The notes under the pieces are model-generated. The model was not told where the DNA came from and ran no database searches. It saw only the letters and a program-made list of their open reading frames with translations. From an uncultured Lachnospiraceae bacterium (GTDB taxonomy: Bacteria; Bacillota; Clostridia; Lachnospirales; Lachnospiraceae), in NCBI GenBank assembly GCA_946405625.1, contig CAMJHQ010000004.1, positions 1-64,000 on the forward strand: a DNA stretch of 64,000 nt, given 5' to 3'. The position numbers and the translations under genes are program-made. This document shows, piece by piece, positions 44,127 to 52,341 of this stretch (positions are counted from its first letter, which is position 1; each line of letters opens with the position of its first letter).

Positions 44127-46223
44127 TTAATAAACACTGAAAAGAATCTGTCCGTAGCTTGGGAACGGCCAGTCGCGCTGACTGGTCAGCATCTCAGCTT
44201 CATCAACATATTTTCTGAGCTTATCCATACACGGAATTACTTCATCGCGTATATATGCAGCTCTTGCAACAAAACTTTCGAAAGATTTCAGCTGTGAGAT
44301 CTTATCCTCAAGACTCATCATTTCATCGAAGATAAGGTCTGTGAGCTCTGAAAGCTTCATCATTGTTGTTATCTCATAATTACATTTTACTTCGCTGTTA
44401 ACCGACTTCATAAGGCTTGTAGTATCTGCAAGTCTGTGAAGATATCTCTCGATAGCCGGAAGATAATTCTTCCTTACCATATCAACCATTGTAAGAGCTT
44501 CGATATTTATAGTCTTACAATAATTCTCAAGCATGATATCACATCTTGAATATATCTCGGCTGCGGTAAATATCTTGTGAGCCATCAGCATATCCATATT
44601 CTTCTGATCAAGGAGATGAGGCATAGCATCGGCTGTTGTCTTGAGATTTGACAGGCCTCTAACCTCCGTTGCTTCCTTAACCCACTCTTCTCCGTAACCG
44701 TTTCCGTTGAAGAGGATTCTCTCATGTTGCTTGATAACTCTCTTTATAAGCTCATGAAGAGCTGTCTCAAAATCATCTGCCTTCTCAAGTTCATCCGCAT
44801 ACTGACGGAGACTCTCTGCTACAGCTGCATTCAGCATAATGTTGCAGCACGCAATACTGTTAGATGATCCGAGAGATCTGAATTCAAACTTATTACCCGT
44901 AAAAGCGAACGGTGATGTTCTGTTACGGTCTGTTGTATCTCTTGAAAATCTCGGAAGCGAATGAACTCCGAGCTTAATCTGTACCTTTTCAACACCTTCA
45001 TATGGCTTATCGTCCTTAATAGCATTAAGGATTGCAGTCAGCTCATCTCCGAGGAACACGGAGATTATGGCCGGAGGTGCTTCATCTCCTCCGAGTCTCA
45101 GGTCATTTCCCGCTGTAGCAACAGAAAGTCTGAGAAGATCCTGATAATCATCCACTGCCTGAATAACAGCGCATAGGAATAAGAGGAACTGTGCATTTTC
45201 ATACGGAGTCTCTCCCGGTGAAAGCAGATTCACGCCTGTATCAGTTGCCATAGACCAGTTATTATGCTTACCTGAGCCGTTAACTCCGGCAAAAGGCTTC
45301 TCATGAAGGAGACAGATCATTCCGTGACGCCTTGCCACCTTCTGCATGATCTCCATTGTCAGCTGATTACTGTCAGTTGCAACATTTGTTGTAGAATATA
45401 TAGGAGCAAGCTCATGCTGTGCCGGCGCAACCTCGTTATGCTCAGTCTTTGCGAGGATTCCGAGCTTCCAGAGTTCCTGATTCAGGTCTTCCATATATTC
45501 CTTAACACGAGGCTTGATCACACCAAAATAATGATCATCCATTTCCTGTCCCTTCGGCGGCATTGCACCAAAGAGAGTTCTGCCTGTATATACAAGATCA
45601 CGGCGCTTCTCGAAAACTTCCTTATCGATAAGGAAATACTCCTGCTCCGGACCTACGCTTGTTCTGACATATCTGACCTCTGTACCGAAAAGCTTCAGGA
45701 TTCTCTTTGCCTGACGGTTGACAGCCTGCATTGACCTAAGAAGCGGTGTCTTCTTATCGAGTGCTTCTCCCGAATATGAACAGAATGCAGTCGGAATACA
45801 CAGAGTCTTATCCTTGATAAATGCGAATGATGTCGGATCCCATGCTGTATAGCCTCTGGCCTCGAATGTAGCTCTGAGTCCGCCCGATGGAAATGAAGAT
45901 GCATCAGGTTCTCCCTTTATAAGTTCCTTACCCGAGAACTCCAGAAGCACACCTCCGTCTCCCGAAGGCTCTATAAAGCTGTCATGCTTTTCAGCCGTAA
46001 CACCTGTAAGAGGCTGGAACCAATGTGTAAAATGTGTGGCTCCCTTTTCAAGTGCCCATTTCTTCATTTCTTCCGCTACGGCATCAGCCACATCATCGGC
46101 AAGCCGTACATTTTCATCGATTGTCTTCTTCAGAGAATTATATACCTCTGCAGAAAGGCGCTCCTTCATTACTCTGTCATCAAAAACAAGGCTTCCGAAA
46201 ATCTCTGGAATCTGTTCTGTCAT
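44127..46223 (-). CDS. glnN: Glutamine synthetase type III
   Basis: GSIII (698 residues) makes glutamine from glutamate, ammonia and ATP; it is a dodecameric form common in Bacteroidetes, cyanobacteria and gut Firmicutes. Recognisable segments include [22 protein letters not shown] (metal-binding glutamates), [26 protein letters not shown] and [16 protein letters not shown]. The large N- and C-terminal extensions compared with type I (about 450 residues) are diagnostic. It is divergent from the AAA ATPase gene, with 320 bases between their starts. Confidence 0.96.
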   Translation of the reverse strand: MTEQIPEIFGSLVFDDRVMKERLSAEVYNSLKKTIDENVRLADDVADAVAEEMKKWALEKGATHFTHWFQPLTGVTAEKHDSFIEPSGDGGVLLEFSGKELIKGEPDASSFPSGGLRATFEARGYTAWDPTSFAFIKDKTLCIPTAFCSYSGEALDKKTPLLRSMQAVNRQAKRILKLFGTEVRYVRTSVGPEQEYFLIDKEVFEKRRDLVYTGRTLFGAMPPKGQEMDDHYFGVIKPRVKEYMEDLNQELWKLGILAKTEHNEVAPAQHELAPIYSTTNVATDSNQLTMEIMQKVARRHGMICLLHEKPFAGVNGSGKHNNWSMATDTGVNLLSPGETPYENAQFLLFLCAVIQAVDDYQDLLRLSVATAGNDLRLGGDEAPPAIISVFLGDELTAILNAIKDDKPYEGVEKVQIKLGVHSLPRFSRDTTDRNRTSPFAFTGNKFEFRSLGSSNSIACCNIMLNAAVAESLRQYADELEKADDFETALHELIKRVIKQHERILFNGNGYGEEWVKEATEVRGLSNLKTTADAMPHLLDQKNMDMLMAHKIFTAAEIYSRCDIMLENYCKTINIEALTMVDMVRKNYLPAIERYLHRLADTTSLMKSVNSEVKCNYEITTMMKLSELTDLIFDEMMSLEDKISQLKSFESFVARAAYIRDEVIPCMDKLRKYVDEAEMLTSQRDWPFPSYGQILFSVY

Positions 46224-46543
46224 GATAGGTTGTCTCCCTTCAAAATAAATATCTTAATTATACAAAAAAACTATATATAACAATTATATCCCGAAAAATA
46301 AAGAATACACGAAAAACAGTCTAAAATCAATTATTACAGCATAATTTTGCAATCATTTTTTATTCTATCATAACCAAACGGAATAAAAAATACAGCAACT
46401 TTACCAACTATGAACATTAATTAGACATTTTTACCAAAATGTTTGTTTATAGTTACCAAACTTGTTTTTTTATTATATCACTATTCAATAAAATATGTTA
46501 TAATAGCGCAGTAAATATTTTAATGTGGGGTGAGAGTCACGTT
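46224..46543. promoter_or_regulatory. Divergent control region between glnN and the AAA ATPase gene
   Basis: This 320-base, very AT-rich stretch holds no gene. A TATAAT hexamer (minus, near 46285) could serve glnN. An extended -10, TGTTATAAT, with TATAAT at 46499-46504 on the plus strand, lies before the AAA gene. Four direct repeats of the form TNACCAA lie at 46371-46378, 46401-46407, 46431-46438 and 46453-46460, spaced 30, 30 and 22 bases apart. They could be binding sites for a regulator. They do not match the GlnR pattern TGTNAN7TNACA. Confidence 0.45.
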
Positions 46544-48196
46544 ATGGAAGTAAAAAATCTACAAAGTATGATCTCTGAATGCATTACTTATGCCGATGAG
46601 ATCACCAACAATGCCGAGTTGTATCCGCCTGACGCGAGGATGCCGCTCAGAGACCTGATAAGATATGATATGACTGTTTTCCTCGGTTTCCTTTATGAAC
46701 CGGACAACGGAAATCTTGAGGATCAGATAGCATATATCGAGACAAATCTTAAGATGGTTCTTACAGAGACGAAGTTCCTTCAGCTCGTTGAGCAGAAGTG
46801 TAACGATCCGCGTTTTCTGAATGAGCCGCCGATTTCTCTCTCGTATTTTATCAATGCCGATCTTGCGTCTGATGTAAATTCAAGACCGGGAAGCGTCGCA
46901 AAATCAAAGTTCGTAGTTGACTGTTTCAGAAAGATGGGTGAAGGTTTCATCAATTATCCGAAAGTAAAGGATGAGACCAAGAAGATAATTGCCGATTATA
47001 TCGGAGTTATGAATGCCACTCTTAACAGTGCAGGAATCATTACAACTACACATACAAGCGTTCTGAAGATGGCTGAGAATCCGCATAAGGACAAGGGTGT
47101 TGCTAAGTTCACCGACAAGTCCGTTGCAAATATGGATACTATCTCAACATTCGATCAGACATCCGGACAGTTTGTAACAAAGAAGGCCGTAAGTACTTCA
47201 GGTTACAACATTATGAAGAAACGTGCAGATGACGTTTCTGAATTCCTGAACTTCAAGCGCGAGGAAGAGGGCGAAGATTCCGTATTCAAGCGTGGTGAAG
47301 GTCGAGTTGGTCGTCGTCGTGGCGACAAGGCACAGGACGAAATCGAGAAGAGTCTTGATGAACTTATCTATGAGCTTCAGGCTCTTACAGGTCTTTCTTC
47401 AGTTAAGGAAGATGTTATGCACCTTATCAACATTATCAAGGTTCGCCGTCTTCGTGAGCTGAAAGGTCTCAAGAGAATCGATATGTCCTTCCACCTGGTA
47501 TTCACAGGAAATCCCGGTACCGGTAAAACTACTATCGCAAGACTTCTTGCTAAGATTTATAAGCAGCTCGGTCTCGTTAGTAAAGGTCAGTTTATAGAGG
47601 TTGACCGTTCCGGACTCGTTGATCACTATGCCGGTGGTACAGCTATCAAGACAACAAATGTAATCAATAAGGCTATCGGTGGTATTCTTTTCATCGATGA
47701 GGCTTATACACTTACACATAATAAGGAATCAGGAGACTATGGTCAGGAGGCTGTTGATACACTCCTTAAGAGAATGGAGGATGACCGTGATGACTTCATC
47801 GTAGTTGTTGCAGGTTATACTCATGAGATGACAGACTTCATCAATTCTAACCCTGGTCTTAAGTCCAGATTTAATAAGTACATTTACTTCCCTGATTATA
47901 CCACCAGCGAGCTGATGGAAATCTTCAAGTATATGTGCAGTTCTCATGATTATGTTCTTACACCAAGTGCCGAGACTATGGCTGAGACATATCTCCGCGG
48001 TATGACAGAGGCAAAGAAGGAAAACTTCGCAAATGCACGTCTCGTTCGTAACTATTTCGAGCGCTGCGTAGACCGTCAGTCAACACGTATCGTACAGGAT
48101 AAGAATATTACAGACGAAGATCTTGTAACCTTCGTAAGAGAGGATATGATTGATTCCACAGTTGCTTCTGCAGGAGCACTTACAAAGGAAGACTAA
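46544..48196 (+). CDS. CbbX/SpoVK-type AAA ATPase with unknown N-terminal domain
   Basis: The 550-residue protein has a C-terminal AAA+ module (about 275-540) of the CbbX/SpoVK class: LTGLSSVKEDV, Walker A GNPGTGKT (322-329), the pore-loop region DRSGLVDHYAGGTAIKT, Walker B ILFIDEAY (381-388) and a GLKSRFNKYIYFPDY sensor/arginine-finger area. The first 230 residues are unfamiliar and mostly helical, followed by a charged linker (GEGRVGRRRGDKAQ). The frame opens at 46439, but the ATG at 46544 with GGGGTGAG upstream is the likely start. Relatives remodel partner complexes; the target here is unknown. A strong terminator follows. Confidence 0.87.
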   Translation: MEVKNLQSMISECITYADEITNNAELYPPDARMPLRDLIRYDMTVFLGFLYEPDNGNLEDQIAYIETNLKMVLTETKFLQLVEQKCNDPRFLNEPPISLSYFINADLASDVNSRPGSVAKSKFVVDCFRKMGEGFINYPKVKDETKKIIADYIGVMNATLNSAGIITTTHTSVLKMAENPHKDKGVAKFTDKSVANMDTISTFDQTSGQFVTKKAVSTSGYNIMKKRADDVSEFLNFKREEEGEDSVFKRGEGRVGRRRGDKAQDEIEKSLDELIYELQALTGLSSVKEDVMHLINIIKVRRLRELKGLKRIDMSFHLVFTGNPGTGKTTIARLLAKIYKQLGLVSKGQFIEVDRSGLVDHYAGGTAIKTTNVINKAIGGILFIDEAYTLTHNKESGDYGQEAVDTLLKRMEDDRDDFIVVVAGYTHEMTDFINSNPGLKSRFNKYIYFPDYTTSELMEIFKYMCSSHDYVLTPSAETMAETYLRGMTEAKKENFANARLVRNYFERCVDRQSTRIVQDKNITDEDLVTFVREDMIDSTVASAGALTKED

Positions 48197-48216
48197 TATC
48201 CATGAAATAAAACAAC

Positions 48217-48252
48217 AAATCCCGACAGATCAAATCTGTCGGGATTTTCTTT
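48217..48252 (+). terminator. Terminator after the AAA ATPase gene
   Basis: The arms aaatcccgacaga (48217-48229) and tctgtcgggattt (48235-48247) form a perfect 13-base stem with a five-base loop, followed by a T-rich run. It ends the AAA ATPase transcript. Confidence 0.92.
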
Positions 48253-48350
48253 TTTGAGAGCCGCAATTCTGATTTTTACAATATATGACATACGGATTAC
48301 TCCATTGCTAAAGCAATTCCGCAAGACTCTTTTGACTTTTGACACTTATA

Positions 48351-49652
48351 TCATATGATGATATCAACCACAAATCGTCCGTCTACTATATCATTTACAT
48401 AGAATCCTTCATGTTTTTCCACTACTTCGCGGACATTCTGTGTTCCGAGACCATGATTCACAGAATCCTCCTTGGTAGTTTTGAGTTCGCCCTTCTTCGG
48501 TATATCCTTAAGCACCGTATCGTTATCAACAGAGATTCCGATCTTCTCTCCGATATTCTTCACCTTAACATGCACTGATTTAAGAGGGCCTTCAACCTTC
48601 ATGCAGCCCTCGATGGCATTCTGGATTATATTGAAGAAGATAGTACATAATTCGAAATCGCTTATGTTGTCTCTCGTCTTCATAATTCCGTCAAAAACAA
48701 AGCATATACCCTTCTCATCCATCTGGTGCTTCAATTCATTTATTACCGCATCGACAGCTATGTTGCCCGTATATCTCTTCGCCTTCATTGAATCCGACTT
48801 CTCTTCCATATCGGAAAGATATTCCAGCATACGCTCATCATCACTCTCGTACGCAAATTCCCTTAACGCGGAAATGTGAGCCCTCATATCATGTCTGAGC
48901 TTCCTTACTTCCTTATCGTTTTTTATGAGATTTTCAAAATATTCCGACTGGGATCTTATCATATATTGATAATTTATCTCCCGCTCCCGCATCTGAATAT
49001 TCTTGGTCATAATACGGCTCTGCCATACCATTACCACAAGGAATAAGAAGAGCAGGCACATCATTGCAAGGCTCATATAAATATATGACTGCGAACTGAG
49101 CTGTCTTCCCTTTATTATTTTTTCCAGACTCGGAACGATCAGTAAAAGGCCTCCGAAGCTCAGCAGTATGACAACCCACTGCGCCGGATAAAAATGATAT
49201 GAAACCTTCTTCCTGATGAGTACATTTATTATAATATGATATAAAACAAGGATAAAAAGAACTACGAATTTTTCTATGAATTGATTTACAGTAAAACCTA
49301 TGAGCAGATAATCATTTCTTCCGCTTATTACCGCTATCAGCTGACTTATCAGCTCCGATAGGCAATCGATCACTATCCATGAAAGGATCATAAAAAGTAT
49401 GCCCTTTAGCTTATACTTATTTTCGATAGCGAAAAAAAAGGCTGCAAAACACAGAACCGGAAGGAGATAGAAAATTCCTTCATATTGATAAAAACTGAAA
49501 TATAAGATACAGATTACGAACGAAACCGCAAGCCAGATCGGAACAGTTATTTTTTTCTTATATACGGGAATATTAAAGACAACATCCAAGCATAAATAAT
49601 ACTTTAGAAGTTCAATTAATATATAAATTGATGCCCATATATAAACGCTCAT
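48351..49652 (-). CDS. AgrC-like GHKL sensor histidine kinase
   Basis: The 433-residue membrane kinase has about seven hydrophobic helices (1-210) and then a coiled segment. The histidine box LRHDMRAH has the phospho-acceptor near residue 254, and a GHKL ATPase domain follows (about 325-433) with FFNIIQNAIEGC as the N box and GLGTQNVREVV as the G box. This plan is that of AgrC, FsrC and ComD kinases, which sense peptides. The start overlaps the response regulator stop by four bases (ATGA), so the two are coupled. No agrB or recognisable agrD lies in the window. Confidence 0.92.
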   Translation of the reverse strand: MSVYIWASIYILIELLKYYLCLDVVFNIPVYKKKITVPIWLAVSFVICILYFSFYQYEGIFYLLPVLCFAAFFFAIENKYKLKGILFMILSWIVIDCLSELISQLIAVISGRNDYLLIGFTVNQFIEKFVVLFILVLYHIIINVLIRKKVSYHFYPAQWVVILLSFGGLLLIVPSLEKIIKGRQLSSQSYIYMSLAMMCLLFLFLVVMVWQSRIMTKNIQMREREINYQYMIRSQSEYFENLIKNDKEVRKLRHDMRAHISALREFAYESDDERMLEYLSDMEEKSDSMKAKRYTGNIAVDAVINELKHQMDEKGICFVFDGIMKTRDNISDFELCTIFFNIIQNAIEGCMKVEGPLKSVHVKVKNIGEKIGISVDNDTVLKDIPKKGELKTTKEDSVNHGLGTQNVREVVEKHEGFYVNDIVDGRFVVDIII

Positions 49653-50371
49653 GTATGCAACTCCCTGCGTAAATACTTCTGATATTCTTCTCTGACCTGA
49701 GCTCTGTAGATGCGTCCGATGGTACAGGTTTCCCCGCTTTTAAATGACGCAGTGGTTCCGGTCATATTCTTAATATAATCAAGATTAACGATATATGATT
49801 TATGAATTCTGAGGAATGGAAGTCCATTCAGCATCCTCTCACACTCCTTAAGAGTGCAGGATACAACTCTCTCCCCCTCCTCTGTATATACAGTACAATA
49901 ATTGGAATCGGCCTTTATGTAAACCATATCTGACTTTCTTATATAGATAGTACCGTTATAATCAGAAAACTCCACCAAAGAATCGTTGATCTTCTTCTTG
50001 TAAATGATATCTAGATATTTAAAGATATCATCATCGGTAAAAGGCTTTGTGATAAATCCCTTTGTTTTATATCCAAAGGAATCCCATACCGCTTCCGGAT
50101 GGCTGGACACAAAAACAATATTATGGATGTTGGACATTTTCTCGGCTTCCTTCATAACAGCCAGTCCGTCCATAGAATCCATCTCAACATCAAGAAACAA
50201 TATATCTATTTCTTTACTGTTATCCTGAATCAGATCATTTCCACGATAATAAGAAGAGATTTCAAATTCAATCTCCTTGTTATCAAAAAATCTGCTGCAG
50301 GATTCAGAAACTGCTTTATGCCACTTCGTATCATCATCACAGATACCAATGCTAAAAACAACACTATCCAT
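49649..50371 (-). CDS. LytTR-family response regulator (AgrA-like)
   Basis: The 240-residue regulator has a receiver domain (1-125) with the acidic pocket CDDD (11-14) and phospho-acceptor D61 in ILFLDVEMD. A LytTR DNA-binding domain (about 140-240) contains MVYIKADSNYCTVYTEEGE and FLRIHKSYIVNLDYI. Such regulators bind direct repeats on one face of DNA to activate promoters. The frame opens at 50437, but the ATG at 50371 has AAGGG eight bases upstream and starts at the family N-terminus. Its likely targets are the boxes at 50541-50590 and 51012-51041. Confidence 0.92.
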   Translation of the reverse strand: MDSVVFSIGICDDDTKWHKAVSESCSRFFDNKEIEFEISSYYRGNDLIQDNSKEIDILFLDVEMDSMDGLAVMKEAEKMSNIHNIVFVSSHPEAVWDSFGYKTKGFITKPFTDDDIFKYLDIIYKKKINDSLVEFSDYNGTIYIRKSDMVYIKADSNYCTVYTEEGERVVSCTLKECERMLNGLPFLRIHKSYIVNLDYIKNMTGTTASFKSGETCTIGRIYRAQVREEYQKYLRRELHT

Positions 50372-50415
50372 TGATAAAACCCTTCCCAATAGAAAAAAGT
50401 TACATACAGAAATGG

Positions 50416-50444
50416 ATTTTACCATATTTATGCACAAGGTACAA
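50416..50444 (-). promoter_or_regulatory. Promoter of the response regulator/kinase operon
   Basis: On the minus strand, TTGTAC (50444-50439) and TAAAAT (50421-50416) are 17 bases apart, about 45 bases before the regulator start codon. Confidence 0.6.
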
Positions 50445-50540
50445 TAACTCTGTGCAATTCATGTCGATTTTCGGCAAATCTGACAGTTCGCTTTGGGTTT
50501 TATTTAACAATAACATACCACGAATTTTTGAATTCCGATA

Positions 50541-50614
50541 TGTCGTTCACATAAAAAAAGTGTCGTTCACTAAAAAATTATGTCGTTCACTAAATCGTTA
50601 TACCATTTTATAAT
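50541..50614 (+). promoter_or_regulatory. Three LytTR-type boxes and promoter of a small-peptide transcript
   Basis: The ten-base sequence tgtcgttcac occurs three times without change at 50541-50550, 50561-50570 and 50581-50590, exactly 20 bases apart. The core CGTTNA resembles LytTR sites, and repeats spaced by two helical turns fit that family. The last box overlaps a poor -35 (TTCACT, 50586-50591), 17 bases before a perfect -10 TATAAT (50609-50614). This is the usual arrangement of an activator-dependent promoter. Confidence 0.7.
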
Positions 50615-50665
50615 GGTTTATATTATACTAAATGCAATCATTATTTTTAGGAGGGTTACTACTGA

Positions 50666-50761
50666 TGATTATACTTTTTAACATCTTTGAATGGCTGAGA
50701 ACACTTTAAAGGCAAAGCCTTTTTCTTCAATAAGCTATACCTACTCTTTAATCGGAAATAG
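50666..50761 (+). CDS. Candidate small cationic hydrophobic peptide (31 codons)
   Basis: A short open frame starts MIILFNIFEWLRHFKGKA and continues with Phe, Leu, Tyr and Lys to a stop at 50759-50761. Net charge is about +5 (R12, K15, K17, K23, R30, K31 against E9), with nearly half the residues large hydrophobics. There is no Gly-Gly or signal leader. AGGAGGG lies nine bases before the ATG. The stop codon falls inside the 5' arm of the terminator at 50756-50792, and the promoter carries LytTR boxes. It could be a leaderless bacteriocin-like or modulin-like peptide, or a signal. A small GC-poor hairpin (aaaggcaaagccttt) lies inside the frame. No relatives are known to me; translation is not proven. 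Confidence 0.5.
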
Positions 50762-50797
50762 CACATAAGCAATGGGGGCTTATGTGCTATTTTTCTT
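50756..50797. terminator. Shared bidirectional terminator for convergent peptide transcripts
   Basis: The arms aaatagcacataagc (50756-50770) and gcttatgtgctattt (50778-50792) pair perfectly over 15 bases with a seven-base loop. T-runs follow on the plus strand. Stop codons of the plus-strand 31-codon frame and the minus-strand frame at 50780 both lie within the hairpin arms. Confidence 0.9.
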
Positions 50798-50851
50798 CAG
50801 TTCACAAATATGCGCATGCTGCTCATCTATGTAAATGTTATATGGTTTCAA
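50780..50851 (-). CDS. Candidate small peptide B (23-26 codons)
   Basis: A tiny minus-strand frame begins at TTG 50851, with AGGAG about eight bases upstream. An in-frame ATG at 50860 is too close to that site. It would encode KPYNIYIDEQHAHICELKK followed by NST, a hydrophilic peptide with one cysteine, and stops in the terminator arm. It overlaps the end of the 28-codon frame at 50838-50924. I recognise no family. Coding status rests only on the ribosome site and on its fit to the transcript end. Confidence 0.3.
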   Translation of the reverse strand: MKPYNIYIDEQHAHICELKKNST

Positions 50852-50924
50852 ATATATCATCTCCTATTTTTATTGCATCTTTTGATAAATTTCTGTTCTC
50901 ATATATACAGTCTATTATTTTCAT
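50838..50924 (-). CDS. Candidate small peptide A (28 codons)
   Basis: This short frame follows AGGAG at close spacing (TAGGAGTAATAATG) and would encode MKIIDCIYENRNLSKDAIK followed by IGDDIFETI. It has one cysteine near the start and an acidic end. It lies downstream of two LytTR-type boxes at 51012-51041, and its end overlaps the start of the second small frame. A mature Agr-type signal usually has a cysteine with four residues to the thiolactone end; that pattern is not evident. Function is unknown. Confidence 0.35.
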   Translation of the reverse strand: MKIIDCIYENRNLSKDAIKIGDDIFETI

Positions 50925-51011
50925 TATTACTCCTAACAAATCATCCATTAATAAACTCACTCAACAGACATCAGAATAAAAAAATATTATTCAATGTTCA
51001 ACGGCCAATGA

Positions 51012-51041
51012 GTAAACGACACAAATTTCATGTGAACGACA
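51012..51041 (-). promoter_or_regulatory. Two LytTR-type boxes facing the minus-strand peptide frames
   Basis: On the minus strand TGTCGTTCAC (51041-51032) and TGTCGTTTAC (51021-51012) are again exactly 20 bases apart and match the three boxes at 50541-50590. About 28-30 bases after the second box is a weak -10-like AATAAT (50991-50986). This suggests the same regulator controls both convergent transcripts. Confidence 0.6.
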
Positions 51042-51078
51042 AAAAAAGTTCAGTAGATTTGTCTACTGAACTTTTTTT
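51041..51078. terminator. Terminator after the Nudix gene
   Basis: The perfect arms aaaaaaagttcagtaga (51041-51057) and tctactgaacttttttt (51062-51078) form a 17-base stem with a four-base loop. On the minus strand the T-run is immediately followed by the first LytTR box, so the terminator insulates the peptide promoter from the Nudix gene. Confidence 0.92.
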
Positions 51079-51101
51079 ACAAAAATATATATTCAAAAAT
51101 T

Positions 51102-51566
51102 CTAAAACGAATACAACCTTCTTCCATCTGTTTTTGAATCATATGGAATCAGTTCAAATCCTTTTCCTGATATAGCACACTGTATCATCTTTTTTGTGAG
51201 TTCCGGAACTGTTTCATCTTTCATCGCATCATCAACATCCATCCATACGACCAGATCATTTTCATCTCCGTCAGACCTTGCCTCACCATCTATATAATCA
51301 GCTTCGAAAACAGCATACCAGTCTTTGGCACTGAACCGAATTCCCATTAATCTTCCGGCCTTAACCGATACTCCTGTCTCCTCTTTAAATTCTCTAGCAA
51401 GTGTTTCTTCCGGTATCTCTCCGAAGTCGACATATCCTCCCGGAATGATAAGCATCCCTTTACCTTTTCCATAAGTCTGTCTTGCCAGCAAAACCTTTCC
51501 GTCTTTTATACAAACTCCACCTACCGATTGACTCCAGTTTGTTTTTCCATAATCTACAGCTGTCAT
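51102..51566 (-). CDS. Nudix hydrolase
   Basis: Nudix enzymes cleave nucleoside diphosphates linked to another group. The Nudix box GGYVDFGEIPEETLAREFKE continues ETGVSV, matching GX5EX7REUXEEXGU. The frame opens at 51623, but GGGGG lies just before the ATG at 51566, which also starts near the usual N-terminus (about 154 residues). The NWSQSVGGVCIKDGKVLLARQ start is typical of the ADP-ribose or ADP-sugar group, but substrate cannot be assigned. It ends just before the LytTR-controlled region. Confidence 0.9.
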   Translation of the reverse strand: MTAVDYGKTNWSQSVGGVCIKDGKVLLARQTYGKGKGMLIIPGGYVDFGEIPEETLAREFKEETGVSVKAGRLMGIRFSAKDWYAVFEADYIDGEARSDGDENDLVVWMDVDDAMKDETVPELTKKMIQCAISGKGFELIPYDSKTDGRRLYSF

Positions 51567-51672
51567 CACTTTCCCCCTTTCTATGTTTTTATAATCCTTC
51601 ATAAAACTGCACCAGTTTACCATATATCGTCAATCGAAAATTGACATTAATCAATTCATATTTTTTTACAAC

Positions 51673-52308
51673 TCACTCATCCGACTGTGCGCACTGTATC
51701 ATCGGATTATCTGCAAGTTCGAGTTTTATTTCCGGAACTTCGAATCCAAATGCTTTTATATTTTCTATAGCTGTATCAAGAAATATCTCTGCATTCCCGG
51801 ATACGATTTCCTCCTTACATTCCTTTACTTCTGCCTGCTTGATTGTTACACCGAATGTATCTGCTATGTCCTTAAAGTCTACTTCCTTTTTCATAGCCTC
51901 AAGCACACTGTTGAGCTGGAAATATCCATACAGCATAACATTCATAAGCGCTTCGGTTCCCCATATACTTTCATAGAATTCTGTAAAAGTACATCCTTCC
52001 GGAACAGGTGAAGGAACCTGATCTATCACACCTTTAAGATACTTTTCAAGTTCACTTAATCTACCCGTCTCACCAACATATCGGTAATATCCGACAGCGA
52101 ATTCATTTACGAACATTTCTTCCTGCACTTTAGAAAGCTCGATTCCATACTTTTCGACTAAGCAATGCCCCATCTCATGCACCAGGTTATACCAGTGAAA
52201 ATATAGATCAAATTTATACTGAATCTTGTCTTCACCAAAGAGCTGCTTATAGCCCATCTGCTGCTCTGCATTTCCGGTTTCAAACTTGCCTGAAATTATT
52301 TTGTACAT
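51673..52308 (-). CDS. Unknown protein with HExxH zinc-protease motif
   Basis: I recognise no named family for this 211-residue protein. It has HEMGH at residues 44-48 in a hydrophobic helix (YNLVHEMGHCLVEKYG), then QEEMFVNEFAVGYYRY at 62-77. There, E69 or E64 could be the third zinc ligand, like the E..NxFA element of IrrE/ImmA-type metallopeptidases. The C-terminal half is helical and may contain a degenerate HTH (DIADTFGVTIKQAEV). There is no signal peptide, so a cytoplasmic site is likely. It lies between the Nudix and HAD genes on the same strand. Confidence 0.6.
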   Translation of the reverse strand: MYKIISGKFETGNAEQQMGYKQLFGEDKIQYKFDLYFHWYNLVHEMGHCLVEKYGIELSKVQEEMFVNEFAVGYYRYVGETGRLSELEKYLKGVIDQVPSPVPEGCTFTEFYESIWGTEALMNVMLYGYFQLNSVLEAMKKEVDFKDIADTFGVTIKQAEVKECKEEIVSGNAEIFLDTAIENIKAFGFEVPEIKLELADNPMIQCAQSDE

Positions 52309-52341
52309 TTTTCTGCCCCCACATTACACAAAAATCATCTG

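Noticed and set aside
50541-50590. CRISPR array
   Set aside because: The repeats are only ten bases, spacers are ten bases and AT-rich, there are three copies and no cas genes. They fit transcription-factor sites.
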